This document shows positions 48,673 to 59,503 of a DNA stretch of 64,000 nucleotides, piece by piece. The notes under the pieces were generated by a model that did no database searches, was not told the origin of the DNA, and saw nothing but the letters and a program-made list of their open reading frames with translations. A program made the position numbers and the translations under genes. The stretch is from Hyphomicrobium_A sp963722495. Its GTDB lineage: Bacteria; Pseudomonadota; Alphaproteobacteria; Rhizobiales; Hyphomicrobiaceae. Location of the stretch: NCBI GenBank assembly GCA_963722495.1, contig CAVRND010000021.1, forward strand, positions 124,001 to 188,000. Reading direction: 5' to 3'. Within the stretch, counting starts at the first letter, position 1. Each line of letters begins with the position of its first letter.

Positions 48673-50494
48673 ATGTGCGGCATCGTCGGAATTATCGGGC
48701 AGAAGGCGGTTGCAACAGATCTCGTCGACGCCCTGCGTCGGCTCGAGTATCGCGGCTATGACTCGGCCGGCATCGCCACCGTAGAGAACGGCCATCTCGA
48801 GCGCCGCCGCGCCGAAGGTAAGCTACGCAACCTTGAAGGCCGCCTGCTGCAGGAGCCGCTGAAGGGGCATACCGGCATCGGCCACACGCGCTGGGCGACG
48901 CACGGCCGCCCGACCGAGCGCAACGCGCATCCGCACATGAACAGCCAGGTCTCGGTCGTGCACAACGGCATCATCGAGAACTTCCGCGAGCTGAAAGCCG
49001 AGCTCAGCGCCAAGGGCTACGTATTCGAGAGCGACACCGACACCGAGGTGATCGTGCATGTCGTCGCCGACGAGCTGTCGAAGGGCGTGGGTCCGGAAGA
49101 GGCCGTACGCCATGCGCTGGGCCGCCTGCAAGGCGCCTTCGCGCTCGCCATCATTTTCGCCGGCCACGACGACCTGATGATCGCCGCGCGCCAGGGCAGC
49201 CCGCTCGCCATCGGTCACGGCACGGGCGAAATGTATCTCGGCTCCGACGCCATCGCGCTCGCCCCGTTCACCGACGCGATCACCTACCTCGACGAGGGCG
49301 ACTGGGCGGTGCTGCGCCACACGGGCGCCGAGATCTTCGATCGCAGCGGTAAGCGCGTCGAGCGCGCGCAGATAAAGTCGGTCGCGTCTTCGCTGCTGGT
49401 CGACAAGGGCAACCACCGCCACTTCATGGCGAAGGAAATCCACGAGCAGCCGGAAGTCATAAGCCACACACTGGCCAACTACATCGACATGGCCGAAGCG
49501 ACGGTCAGAATTCCCGACCTCGGCGTCGATCCGAAGGATCTGCAACGCGCGACCATATCGGCCTGCGGCACGGCCTACTACGCCGGCCTCGTCGGCAAGT
49601 ACTGGATCGAGCGCTACGCGCGCCTGCCGGTCGAGATCGATGTCGCCTCCGAAATGCGCTACCGCGAGCCACCGCTGAGCAAGGGCGGGCTGTCGCTGTT
49701 CGTCTCGCAGTCGGGCGAAACGGCAGATACGCTCGCCGTGCTGCGTCATGCCAAGGCGGAAGCGCAGCGCATCGCTGCCGTCGTCAACGTGCGCACGTCC
49801 TCCATCGCCCGAGAATCCGACGTCGTGCTGCCGACGCTCGCCGGCCCCGAGATCGGCGTCGCCTCGACCAAGGCTTTCACCTGCCAGCTCTCCGTGCTTG
49901 CCTGCCTTGCGCTGGGACTGGCCCGTGCGCGCGGCGAACTCACACGCGAGGAAGAGCACGATCTGGTGCAGGCGCTGATCGAGGTGCCGCGCCACATCTC
50001 CACCATCCTGCGCAACGAGCAGCAGTACGAAGCCATCGCCAACATGCTCTCCAAGGCGCGCGACGTGCTCTACCTCGGCCGCGGCACCAGCTATCCGCTG
50101 GCGCTGGAGGGCGCGCTGAAGCTGAAGGAAATCTCCTACATCCACGCCGAGGGCTATGCCGCCGGCGAGCTGAAGCACGGCCCCATCGCCCTCATCGACG
50201 AGAACGTGCCGGTCATCGTCGTCGCCCCGCAGGACGACCTATTCGAGAAGACGGTATCCAACATGCAGGAGGTCGCTACCCGCGGCGGCCAGATCATCCT
50301 CATCTCGGATGCGCCCGCCGGAAGCCGTCGGCTGCAAGGTCGCCGCCCACATCGCCATGCCGACCGCCTCGGAGTTCACCAACCCGTTGATATACGCCGT
50401 GCCGGTGCAACTTCTGGCCTACCATACGGCCGTGCTCATGGGGACGGACGTCGATCAGCCCCGCAATCTGGCCAAGTCGGTGACGGTCGAATAG
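48673..50494 (+). CDS. glmS: glutamine--fructose-6-phosphate aminotransferase (isomerizing), frame broken once
   Basis: GlmS makes glucosamine 6-phosphate from fructose 6-phosphate and glutamine, the first step of the hexosamine pathway. ATG 48673 gives MCGIVGIIGQ with the Cys nucleophile after Met removal. The glutaminase domain includes LEYRGYDSAGIATV, GIGHTRWATHGRPTERNAHP and SVVHNGIIENF. The two SIS sugar-isomerase domains contain ISACGTAYYAGLVGKYWIE, LFVSQSGETADTLAVL and LGRGTSYPLALEGALKLKE, and the catalytic end LAKSVTVE is present. One extra base near 50318 breaks the frame; AEAVGCKVAAHIAMP resumes it. Total ~607 residues. No glmS ribozyme-like element is evident in the 122-bp gap to glmU. 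Confidence 0.96.
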
Positions 50495-50598
50495 GGGAAA
50501 AGCCCCAGCCTCCTGGTCGCGGAATTGCCTCTATATTGCGCTTGGCTTACCGTCCGCGCTTATAACGGGCGGGCACCACAGGGGATTCGGGTCGGATT

Positions 50599-51750
50599 AT
50601 GGGGGACGTTCTGCGCAATCTGACGCTTCTATTGGCCGTGGCGGCCTTCGCGCTGCCGGCTACTGCGTTTGACGGCCCGACGCAAAAGGGCGGCGCCAAG
50701 AAGTCGACCGCCACCCAGAAGGAACAGAAGGAGGCGCCCGAAGGCGCCGGCGACGAGAAGAGCAAGACTGCCGCTGCTAGTGCAGCAGGCGTTCGATGCC
50801 GGCATCAAGGCCTACGGAGTGGGCAAGAACGAGGAGGCGTTGCGCGCCTTCGAAGCGGCGATCCGCGGCGGACTGCCGAGCGCCCAGATGCCACGCATGC
50901 TCTATTACCGCGGCCTCGCATTCCGCAAGCTTGGCAAGCCCGGCTTCGCAGTCTCCGATCTGACCAGTGCGCTGTGGCTCAAGCCCGGCCTGTCGGAAGC
51001 CGAGCGCGCCGACGCGATCAAAGTTCGCGCTCTCGCCTATAACGAAGCAGGCATCAGCAACGTGCCGCCGGTGCCGCATGTCATCCTATACGGAAGCGCC
51101 GACGCTTCCCGGCCAGAGCAAACCGGATCCCGCCGTGCACACGGCAATGGCCGGGAGCACATCGGCGCCGGCCGCTTCCGATGCGCCGGCTGCGCCGACA
51201 CCGTCCTCAAGCTCCGGCGGCGTCACCGGCTTCTTCTCAAATCTGTTCGGCGGCGGCTCATCCAGCTCGAGCGGGCCTCCTCCTCCCGCAGAGCCTTCCG
51301 CCACGGCGTCGATCGACCGCCCGCCGGCGCAATCCGAAGACAGCGCCGGCTTGGGGCGGCACCACCGAGGTGGCGCCCGCGAGCGCTCCGCCGCAGCGAG
51401 CGCCTGAGATCGCTTCGCCCTTCGTGACGCAGATCGCCTCCGTCGACGAGCCCAAGACCTCGGCAACGGATGCAGCACCGGTTGCCCGCTCGACGCCGTC
51501 CGGCAAGTTCAAGCTGCAGGTCGCCGCGGTGCGCACGCGCTCGGAAGCCGAGGCGCTTGCCGGCCTGGTCGTCGGTCGCCATGCCGAGCAGCTCGCCGGG
51601 CGCAAGCCCGAGGTCGACGAAACGGTTATCGGCAGCATGGGCACCTTCTACCGGGTCCGCCTCGGCCCCTATGCCAACGCCGACGAGCCGGAGCATCTGT
51701 GCGTCGCGCTGCGCTCCGACGGCTTCGACTGCCTGGTCGTCACGCCCTAA
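50599..51750 (+). CDS. exported TPR-like and SPOR-domain protein, paralogue of 13181-14179, frame broken
   Basis: The product has about 382 residues. The signal peptide is RNLTLLLAVAAFALPATAFD. A helical repeat pair (FDAGIKAYGVGKNEEALRAF, LYYRGLAFRKLGKPGFAVSD) follows, then ALWLKPGLSEAERADAIKVR, a Ser/Pro-rich linker with the insert GFFSNLFGGGSS, and a C-terminal SPOR domain (FKLQVAAVRTRSEAEALAGL, GTFYRVRLGPYANADEPEHL, DGFDCLVVTP). The similarity to 13181-14179 runs through both domains in the same order. Frame changes near 50778, 51095 and 51355 are single-base. It sits about 100 bp after glmS and before the DUF502 gene, an envelope-related setting. Confidence 0.8.
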
Positions 51751-51857
51751 GCTAAGCTGCGCTCTTACGTCTCGGCGGCAATCCGTGGGAAAGTCCGGCA
51801 ACCTCGGCCGGCCGGGACGTATCCGCGGGTGCGAGGCGAGCCACTCGTGGACCATTG

Positions 51858-52703
51858 ATGAGCCCAGCCGACCCTCCCAAAGGCCGCAGACTGAAGCGTC
51901 CTCCGAATTGCGCGCCGGCCTGCGCCGCCTCGTGCGCGAGGATCCATCGGGCGGCGGATGGCACGTCGGCGCGCGCCTGCGCAACTACTTCCTCACCGGC
52001 CTCGTCATCGTCGGGCCCGTCACCATCACGCTCTACTTCGCGTGGTGGTTCATCAACGTCACCGACGCCTGGATCAAGCCGTTCGTCCCGGCGGCGTATC
52101 TGCCGGACACCTATCTGCCGTTTCCCGATTCCGGGCTTCGGCCTCGTCGTCGGCATCGCCGCGCTGACGCTGATCGGCGCGCTCACCGCCAACCTGCTCG
52201 GCCGCACGCTCATCTCGTTCGGCGAGCAGATGGTCGGCGGCATGCCGATCGTGCGCAACGTCTACAGCGCGCTGAAGCAGATCTTCGAATCCGTCGTCAG
52301 CGCCACCGGGCCCGGGCAGGCGTTCCAGAAGGTCGGGCTGATCGAGTTTCCCTCCAAGGGACTGTGGTCGATCGTGTTCGTCACCGGCGAGACGACGGGC
52401 GAGGTCGGCGCCATGATGCCCGGCGGCGAGGAGGATCTGCTGACGGTGTTCATGCCGACCGGCATCGTGCCGCCGACCGGCTTCGTCTGCTTCCTGCCGC
52501 GGCGCAACGTCGTGTTCCTCGACATGAACATCGAGGACGCCGCCAAGGTGATCATCTCGGCCGGCATGGTGACGCCGGAGTCGCAAGCCAAGCTGCGCGA
52601 CCTCGCCGAGCAGGCGCGCCGCAAGCCGAAGATCAAGACCGGTCCGGCGGCTTACGCATCGGTGTCAGGCCCGGAGGCTCAGATACCACTTGGTCGAGGC
52701 TAG
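51858..52703 (+). CDS. DUF502 family membrane protein, frame broken
   Basis: The integral membrane protein has about 281 residues and belongs to the DUF502 family, whose function is unknown. After a basic N-terminus (AGLRRLVREDPSGGGWHVGA), the first membrane segment is YFLTGLVIVGPVTITLYFAWWF, and the second is near GLVVGIAALTLIGALTANLL. The soluble remainder has the family pattern GGMPIVRNVYSALKQIFESV, VGLIEFPSKGLWSIVFVTGE and VFMPTGIVPPTGFVCFLPRR. Frame changes near 51895 and 52135. ATG 51858 is chosen as the first that gives the family N-terminus. Its stop overlaps the stop region of the convergent recG gene by 4 bp. Confidence 0.85.
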   Translation: MSPADPPKGRRLKRPPNCAPACAASCARIHRAADGTSARACATTSSPASSSSGPSPSRSTSRGGSSTSPTPGSSRSSRRRICRTPICRFPIPGFGLVVGIAALTLIGALTANLLGRTLISFGEQMVGGMPIVRNVYSALKQIFESVVSATGPGQAFQKVGLIEFPSKGLWSIVFVTGETTGEVGAMMPGGEEDLLTVFMPTGIVPPTGFVCFLPRRNVVFLDMNIEDAAKVIISAGMVTPESQAKLRDLAEQARRKPKIKTGPAAYASVSGPEAQIPLGRG

Positions 52704-54822
52704 GCGGCGCGGAACAGGCGGACGGCCTCGTCGCACTCGAAGATGTAGAGCAGCGTGCGCAGCGCCTGCCCGCGCGGGGTCGACAGCATCGGATCGCTGC
52801 TGAGCACCATGCGCGCGTCGTCGCGCGCCGCCGTCAGCAGGGCTTCGAAGCCCGGCACCTCGGCGACGCGGAAGCCCGGCGTGCCGCTCTGGCGCGCGCC
52901 CATGCACCTCGCCGCCGCCGCGCAGCTCCAGATCCTTCTCGGCGATGAGGAAGCCGTCCTCGGTGTTCTCCATCATTTCCAGGCGCGCGCGCGCCGTCTC
53001 GCCGAGCGGCGCCTTGTACAGCAGCATGCAGAAGCTCTCGCGCGTGCCGCGGCCGACGCGCCCGCGCAGCTGATGCAGCTGCGCCAGGCCGAAGCGCTCG
53101 GCGTGCTCGATGACCATGATGTTGGCGTTGGGCACGTTGACGCCCACCTCGATCACGGTCGTCGCGACGAGGATCTTCAGCTGGCCGGACGAGAACGCCT
53201 CCATGGCGGCGTCCTTGGCCTTGTCCTGCATGCCGCCGTGCAGCAGCCCGACGTTGTCCTTGCCGAACAGCTGCGTCAGGTGCGCGTGCCGCTCCTCGGC
53301 GGCGGCGAGCTCCGACACGTCCGAGCTTTCGATCAGCGGGCACACCCAATAGACCTGCGCGCCTTCGGCGAGCTGCGCGCGCAGCCTCTCGATCAGCTTC
53401 TCCATGCGAATCCGTCGGGATCGCCTTGGTGACGATCGGCTTGCGTCCGGGCGGCTTCTCGTTGAGGCGCGAGACGTCGAGGTCGCCGTAGTGCGTCATC
53501 AGCAGCGTGCGCGGGATCGGCGTCGCCGTCATGACCAGCACGTCGGTGCCGGCGCTGCCGCCCTTCGACTGCAGCGACAGCCGCTGATGCACGCCGAAGC
53601 GGTGCTGCTCGTCGATGACGGCGAAGGCGAGATCGCGGAAGACCACGTCCGGCTGGAACAGCGCGTGCGTGCCGATGAGGATGTCGATGTCGCCGCGGGC
53701 GAGGCGCTCCAGCACGTCCTTGCGCGCGCGGCCCTTCTCGCGCCCGGTCAGCAGGCCGATGCGCAGGCCGGCCTTCTCGGCCAGCGGCGCGATCGTTTCG
53801 AGATGCTGGCGCGCCAGCACCTCCGTCGGCGCCATCAGGGCCGCCTGCGCGCCGGACTCCACGGCGATGCGCCATGGCGAGCAGCGCCACGACCGTCTTG
53901 CCGGAGCCGACGTCGCCCTGCAGCAGCCGCAGCATGCGGCGCGGCGCGCCCATGTCGGCCTCGATCTCGCGCATCGCCTCGCGCTGCGCGCTGGTCAGCG
54001 TGAAGGGCAGGGCGTCGGCGAGCTTGGCGCGCACGCGGCCGTCGCCTTTCACGATCCGGCCGGGGCGCGTCTTGAAGTTCTGCCGCACCAGCGCGAGCGC
54101 CAGCTGCCCGGCCAGCAGCTCGTCGTAGGCGAGCCGCTGCCACGGCATGCCGCCGGTCGAGACGTCGCCGGCATCGGTCGGCTTGTGCAGCCGCTGCAGC
54201 GCCGCGCAGAAGTCCGGCCAGCCGCGCGCATGCCACCCACGTCGCGTCCTGCCACTCGTCGACCTCGCGCAAGCCGCTCCAGCGCCTGCCGCGTCGCCTT
54301 CTGCACGATCTTGCCCGACAGCCCGGCGGTGAGCGGATAGACCGGCTCCAGCATCGGCAGGTCGCCGCGCGCCTCCGGCGGCACGATGTAATCGGGATGC
54401 GACATCTGCAGCTTCTCGCCGTAGCGCTCGATGCGCCCCGACACGTAGCGCTCCTCGCCGACGGGCAGCTGGCGCTCGATGAACTTGCGCTCGGCGTGGA
54501 AGAACACGAGGTCGAGCTTGCCCGTCTCGTCCTCGACCCGCACCTTGTAGGGCGCCCGGTTGTTGCCGCGCGGCGGCGGGTAGTGCTTGAGGACGCGCAC
54601 CTTGAGCGTGGCGATGGTGCCCGGCACCGCCTCGGCGATGGCCGGCTCGGCGCGCCGGTCGACGACGCCGTTGGGCAGGTGCCACAGCAGATCGAGCACG
54701 CGCGGCTCGGTGATGCCGGCCGGCAGGTTGACGCACTTGCGCATCAGCAGGATCAGCCGCGGACCGATGCCGGTCAGCGACTGCAGCGAGGCGAAGAGGG
54801 GCGTCAGCTCGATGGGCCGCAT
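52700..54822 (-). CDS. recG: ATP-dependent DNA helicase RecG, frame broken several times
   Basis: RecG reverses stalled replication forks and processes branched DNA in recombination and repair. The wedge/OB domain near the N-terminus contains LWHLPNGVVDRRAEPAIAEA and RVLKHYPPPRGNNRAPYKV. The helicase core then has FTLTSAQREAMREIEADM, Walker A in LQGDVGSGKTVVALLAM, MAPTEVLARQHLETIAPLAE, the DEQH box AFAVIDEQHRFGVHQR, LVMTATPIPRTLLMTHYGD, VGLLHGGMQDKAKDAAMEAF, VEVGVNVPNANIMVIEHAER and QLRGRVGRGTRESFCMLLY. It ends FECDEAVRLFRAA. About 706 residues with frame changes near 54235, 53865, 53400 and 52905. The recG-sdhE-mfd order with divergent recG is typical of the group. Confidence 0.95.
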
Positions 54823-55023
54823 GGGCGTTTGAGGCCTCGACAGACCGATCGGAACGGCGCGGGAACAGCGTGCGCGCCGCGCTAGAGGATAGCCCGCGCC
54901 ATCCGCCCTTTGCGCGATGCGGAAACGGGCGCTATATCAACGTCCCGACCCAGCCGAGGGTGGCGGCGAGCCTGCGCGGCGTCAAGCCTTGCGCGCGGGT
55001 TATCCAAGAGAGCGGTTCATCCT

Positions 55024-55329
55024 ATGCCCGACGACCTGGAGATGCGGCGCCGGCGCGCGGCCTATCGCGCGTGCCCATCGCGGCACCAAGGAGATGGACA
55101 TCATGCTCGGCCGTTATGCCGAGGCGCGGCTGCCCGCCATGGCGGATGAGGAGCTCGAGCGCCTTCGAGCGGTTTCTGGCGCTGCCCGATCCCGCTGCTG
55201 ACGCAATGGTTCTCGCGCGGCGGCAACGGCTGCGGACGCCGGCGAGTTTGCCGGATTGATCGAGGCGCTGCGCGCGCATCACGGATTGGCGCCGGCATGC
55301 GGCCGGCGAAGCGTTTGGAGACGAAATGA
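55024..55329 (+). CDS. sdhE: FAD assembly factor SdhE, frame broken
   Basis: SdhE helps attach FAD covalently to the succinate dehydrogenase flavoprotein. It is a small helical protein of about 100 residues. After MPDDLEMRRRRAAYRA, the key HRGTKEMDIMLGRYAEARLP carries the conserved RGxxE motif. MADEELERFERFLALPDPLL is next, then TQWFSRGGNG. Three or four single-base frame changes occur in 300 bp (near 55076, 55165, 55193 and 55240), so the C-terminal residues are uncertain. It lies between recG and mfd, the usual place in alphaproteobacteria, and its stop overlaps the mfd ATG in an ATGA arrangement. Confidence 0.85.
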
Positions 55330-58300
55330 ACGCCCGGCCAAGAGGCGACGATCGAGCACACCGCGCGCATCATCGCCGGCGTGCCGGAAGGGCTCGACGC
55401 GCTGGTGCTCGCCCAGCTCGTCAACGAGGCGCAATCCGGCGCCACGCCCGGCACGCTGCTGCACGTCGCGCGCGACGACCGGCGCATGGAGCAGCTGGAG
55501 CAGGCGCTGTCGTTCTTCGCGCCCGAAGGTGCGCGTCATCACGTTTCCGGCCTGGGACACGGTGCCGTACGATCGCGTCGGCCCCGGCTCCGACATCGTC
55601 GCCCGCCGCATGGCGAGCGCTCGCCAAGCTGGCGCTGGCGACGCGCAAGCATCCGACCATCGTGCTGACGACCGTCAACGCCATCGCTGCAGCGCGTGCC
55701 GGCGCGCAGCTTCATGAAGCGCACCATCAAGGCGCTGGCGCCCGGCCAGCGCATCGACATGGCGCAGCTGACGCAGCGCCTGGCGCTGATGGGCTATACG
55801 CGCATCGGGCACCGTGATGGAGCAGGGCGAGTACGCCGTGCGCGGCGGCATCCTCGACCTCTTCCCGCCGGGACGATCGAGCCCCGTGCGCCTCGACTTC
55901 TTCGGCGACAACGCTGGAGAAGCATCAAGGCCTTCGACGTCGCGACGCAGCGCACGACCAAGCCGGTGCAGAAGCTGGCGCTGATGCCGGTGAGCGAGGT
56001 CGCGTTCGGCGAGGAGGCCGAGAAGCTGTTCCGCACGCGCTACGTCGAGCTGTTCGGCGGCAACACCGGCGACGATCCGCTGTACGAGGCGGTGAGCACC
56101 GGCCACCGCTATCCGGGCCAGGAGCACTGGCTGCCGCTGTTCCACGATCACCTCGAGACGCTGTTCGACTATCTGCCGGGCGTGCCGGTCAGCTTCGATC
56201 ATCGCAGCGATGAATCGGCCAAGAGCCGCTTCGAGCAGATCGCCGAGCACTACGAGGCGCGCAACGAGGCGCTGGAGGAGCACAAGTTCGGCGGCCCGCC
56301 CTACAAGCCGGTGCCGCCCGAGCGCATGTTCCTCGACGCCAAGATCGTTCGCCGCGGCGCTCAGGCCGATCGGCCGTCGTATCGAGCTGACGCCGTTCGA
56401 GGAAGGCGAAGGCCCCAACGTGCGCTCCTGGCGCGGCCGCGGCGGGCGCACCTTCGCCGCCGAGCGCCAGCAGGGCGACGTCAACGTGTTCGACGCCGTC
56501 GTCGGCCACATCCGCCGCCTGCAGGGCGAGCCGCGCCGCGTCATCGTCGCCGCCTGGACGCCCGGCGCGCGCGAGCGCCTGGCGACGCTGCTCTCCGACC
56601 ACGGCCTCAAGGACGTGACGCGCGTCGAAGTGCTACGCCGAGGCGCTGGCGCTGCCCGGCAACGCGACCGCCATCGGCGTGCTCGGCCTGGAGCAGGGCT
56701 TCGAGACGCCGGAGATCGCCGTCATCGGCGAGCAGGACATCCTCGGCGATCGCCTCGTGCGGCCGCGCCGCAAGCAGCGCAGCGCCGTCGACGTGCTGAC
56801 CGAGGCGACGAGCCTCTCGGTCGGCGATCTCGTCGTGCACGCCGATCACGGCATCGGCCGCTTCTGCGGCCTGAAGACCATCACCGTGCTCGAGCGCGCC
56901 GCACGACTGCCTCGAGCTGCACTATGCCGGCGGCGACAAGCTGTTCCTGCCGGTCGAGAACATCGAGCTGCTGTCGCGCTACGGCGCCGACGAGTCCGAT
57001 GCGCAGCTCGACAAGCTCGGCGGCGTCGCCTGGCAGTCGCGCAAGGCCCGGCTCAAGAAGCGGCTGCGCGAGATCGCCTCCGAGCTGATCAAGATCGCCG
57101 CCCTGCGCCAGCTGAAGGAGGCGCCGTCGGTGGCGGCGCCGGAAGGCGCCTACGACGAGTTCGTCGCCCGCTTCCCCTACGAGGAGACCGAGGACCAGGA
57201 CTGCCAGCATCGAAGCCGTGCTCGGCGATCTTGCCTCCGGCCGTCCGATGGACCGCCTCGTGTGCGGCGACGTCGGCTTCGGCAAGACCGAGGTGGCGCT
57301 GCGCGCGGCATTCGTCGCCGCCATGAACGGCCTGCAGGTCGCCGTCGTCGTGCCGACGACGCTGCTCGTCGCGCCAGCACTTCAAGACCTTCACCGATCG
57401 CTTCAAGGGGCTGCCGATCAAGATCGCGCAGGCCTCGCGCCTCGTCGGCAGCCAAGGAGCTGGTCGAGGTGAAGGAAGGGCTGGCGAACGGCACCGATCG
57501 ACATCGTCGTCGGCACGCATGCGCTGCTCGGCAAGTCGATCGACTTCAAGCGCCTCGGCCTGCTCATCATCGACGAGGAGCAGCACTTCGGCGTGACGCA
57601 CAAGGAGCGCCTGAAGAAGATGCGCGAGGACGTGCACGTGCTGACGCTGTCGGCGACGCCGATCCCGCGCACGCTGCAGCTGGCGCTGACCGGCGTGCGC
57701 GAGCTGTCGCTGATCACCACGCCGCCGGTCGATCGCCTCGCCGTGCGCACCTACATCTCGCCGTTCGATCCGATGATCATCCGCGACGCCCTGCGCCGCG
57801 AGCGCTACCGCGGCGGGCAGAGCTTCTACGTCGCCCCGCGCATCTCCGACCTCGACGAGGTCGCCGACTTCCTGCGCGAGGCGGTGCCGGAGCTGACGTT
57901 CGCGCGCGCCACCGGCCAGCTGGCGCCGAGCGAGCTGGAAGACGTCATGACCGCCTTCTACGACGGCAAGTACGACGTGCTGCTGTCGACGGCCATCGTC
58001 GAATCCGGCCTCGACCTGCCCAACGCCAACACGCTGATCGTGCACCGCGCCGAAATGTTCGGCCTCGCCCAGCTCTATCAGCTGCGCGGGCGCGTCGGCC
58101 GCTCCAAGGCGCGCGCCTACGCCTACTTCACGATCCCCGTCGGCAAGGCGCTGAGCGAAGCCGCCGACAAGCGCCTCAAGGTGCTGCAGTCGCTCGATAC
58201 GCTCGGCGCCGGCTTCTCGCTCGCTTCGCACGACCTCGACATCCGCGGCGCCGGCAACCTGCTCGGCGAGGAGCAGTCGGGCCACATCCGCGAGGTCGGC

Positions 58301-58844
58301 TTCGAGCTCTATCAGTCGATGCTCGAGGAGGCGGTCGCGTCGATGAAGGGCGGCGATCTGGAAGGCGCCACCGAGCAGTGGAGCCCGACCATCTCGCTCG
58401 GCACCGTCCGTGCTCATTCCGGAGACCTACGTCGCCGACCTGCATCTGCGGCTCGGCCTCTACCGCCGCCTGTCGACGCTGGAGACGCGCGAGGAGATCG
58501 ACGGCTTTGCCGCCGAGCTGGTCGACCGCTTCGGACCGCTGCCCGAGGAGGTCGAGCACCTGCTCGACGTGATGGAGATCAAGGCGCTGTGCCGTCAGGC
58601 GGGCGTGGCGCAGGTCGACGCCGGTCCGCGCGGCGCCGTGGTTGCCTTCTACCGCAACGAGTTCGCCAACCCCGAAGGCCTGGTGCACTACGTGCAATCC
58701 TCGCGCGGCCACCTCAAGGTGCAGCCGGATCAGAAGCTCGTCTATCGCGCCGAGTGGGATCTGCCGGCCGAGCGCCTGAAAGGCGTGCGCACCTTCATCG
58801 GCCAGCTCGCCGCCGTCGCCGCCAAGGCGAAGAAAGCCGCCTGA
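55326..58844 (+). CDS. mfd: transcription-repair coupling factor Mfd, frame broken several times
   Basis: Mfd removes RNA polymerase stalled at DNA lesions and recruits UvrA. Total length is ~1,170 residues, normal. The N-terminal UvrB-like module contains VRVITFPAWDTVPYDRVGPG and EQGEYAVRGGILDLFPPG. The RNA polymerase-interacting region includes LVVHADHGIGRFCGLKTITV, ELHYAGGDKLFLPVENIELL and RYGADESD. The translocase core has Walker A CGDVGFGKTEVALRAAFVAA, LIIDEEQHFGVTHKERLK, LSATPIPRTLQLALTGVREL, STAIVESGLDLPNANTLIVH and QLRGRVGRSKARAYAYFTI. The C-terminal TRCF domain starts IPETYVADLHLRLGLYRRLS. About ten single-base frame changes, concentrated at 55340-57500. sdhE overlaps its start. Confidence 0.96.
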
Positions 58845-58847
58845 CGC

Positions 58848-59198
58848 TCAGGTCATCTTCTTCTTGAAGAAGGCGCGCGAGGGCGTGGGTCGCCGGGTTG
58901 GGCGCTGCTCAGGCGCCACCGGCTCCATCATCTTGATCGCCTGCCAGAAGATGATCGGGAACACGATGACGAGGAACAGGCCGATGCCCATCAGGTCGCG
59001 CATGTCGGTGCGGAAGCCGCGATAGAGCACGAGCAATCCTGAGCCGATGCCGGCTGCGGTCAGCAACGTGATCATGATCGCTTGCAGGTGGTGCGAGACG
59101 ACGTACCAGAGGCCGACCACCGCCAACAAAGCGGTGATGACGATCGCGGCCATGACGCCCGGATGCGCGCCCAGATATTGGATCAGCTCGCCCAACAT
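58848..59198 (-). CDS. small integral membrane protein of unknown function
   Basis: The intact product has 116 residues and no recognised family. Three membrane helices are visible: VMAAIVITALLAVVGLWYVV, AIMITLLTAAGIGSGLLVLY and MGIGLFLVIVFPIIFWQAI. A basic Pro/Arg-rich tail (QRPTRRPTPSRAFFKKKMT) would lie in the cytoplasm by the positive-inside rule. The gene converges with mfd with a 3-bp gap, and copy B of the dispersed hairpin element lies upstream of its start. No partner gene suggests a role. Confidence 0.7.
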   Translation of the reverse strand: MLGELIQYLGAHPGVMAAIVITALLAVVGLWYVVSHHLQAIMITLLTAAGIGSGLLVLYRGFRTDMRDLMGIGLFLVIVFPIIFWQAIKMMEPVAPEQRPTRRPTPSRAFFKKKMT

Positions 59199-59339
59199 GC
59201 CCTGCCTCCACGTTCGTGCCGTACGTCGACGATGCCGGTAAAACTCCGGGCGCCAGCACGCTTGCCATTAGCACTCTATTTTGCGGCGTGAGCAGAGCGG
59301 CGGCTGAAAAAGCCGCGCCGCGGCGCCAAAGCCACAGCG

Positions 59340-59503
59340 CTAGTGTGATGATCGAGAAATTCGCCACCCCAGCCGCTAGGCATCGAGCGAATTTCTCGAT
59401 CTAAATCACACTAGCAAGTCTATGGTTCTAGTGTCCCTTATGATTCCGAAGTTCGCTCCCGATGCCAGCCGCGAGCTCCGGCGAACTTCGGAATCGGGAC
59501 GCT
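59340..59503. repeat. dispersed double-hairpin element, copy B
   Basis: The second copy of the ~165-bp element at 38525-38689 is in the same orientation. IR1 (59340-59414) has arms CTAGTGTGAT...GAGAAATTCGC and its complement. IR2 runs 59429-59503 (AGTGTCCC...GGGACGCT), flanked by CTAG at 59428-59431 in part and at 59502-59505. The bulge in IR1 differs (TTA here, TCA in copy A on the complementary strand), and the loops differ, but the arms are nearly identical. The right end CTAG supplies the TAG stop of the leftward acyl-CoA ligase gene. Confidence 0.9.
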
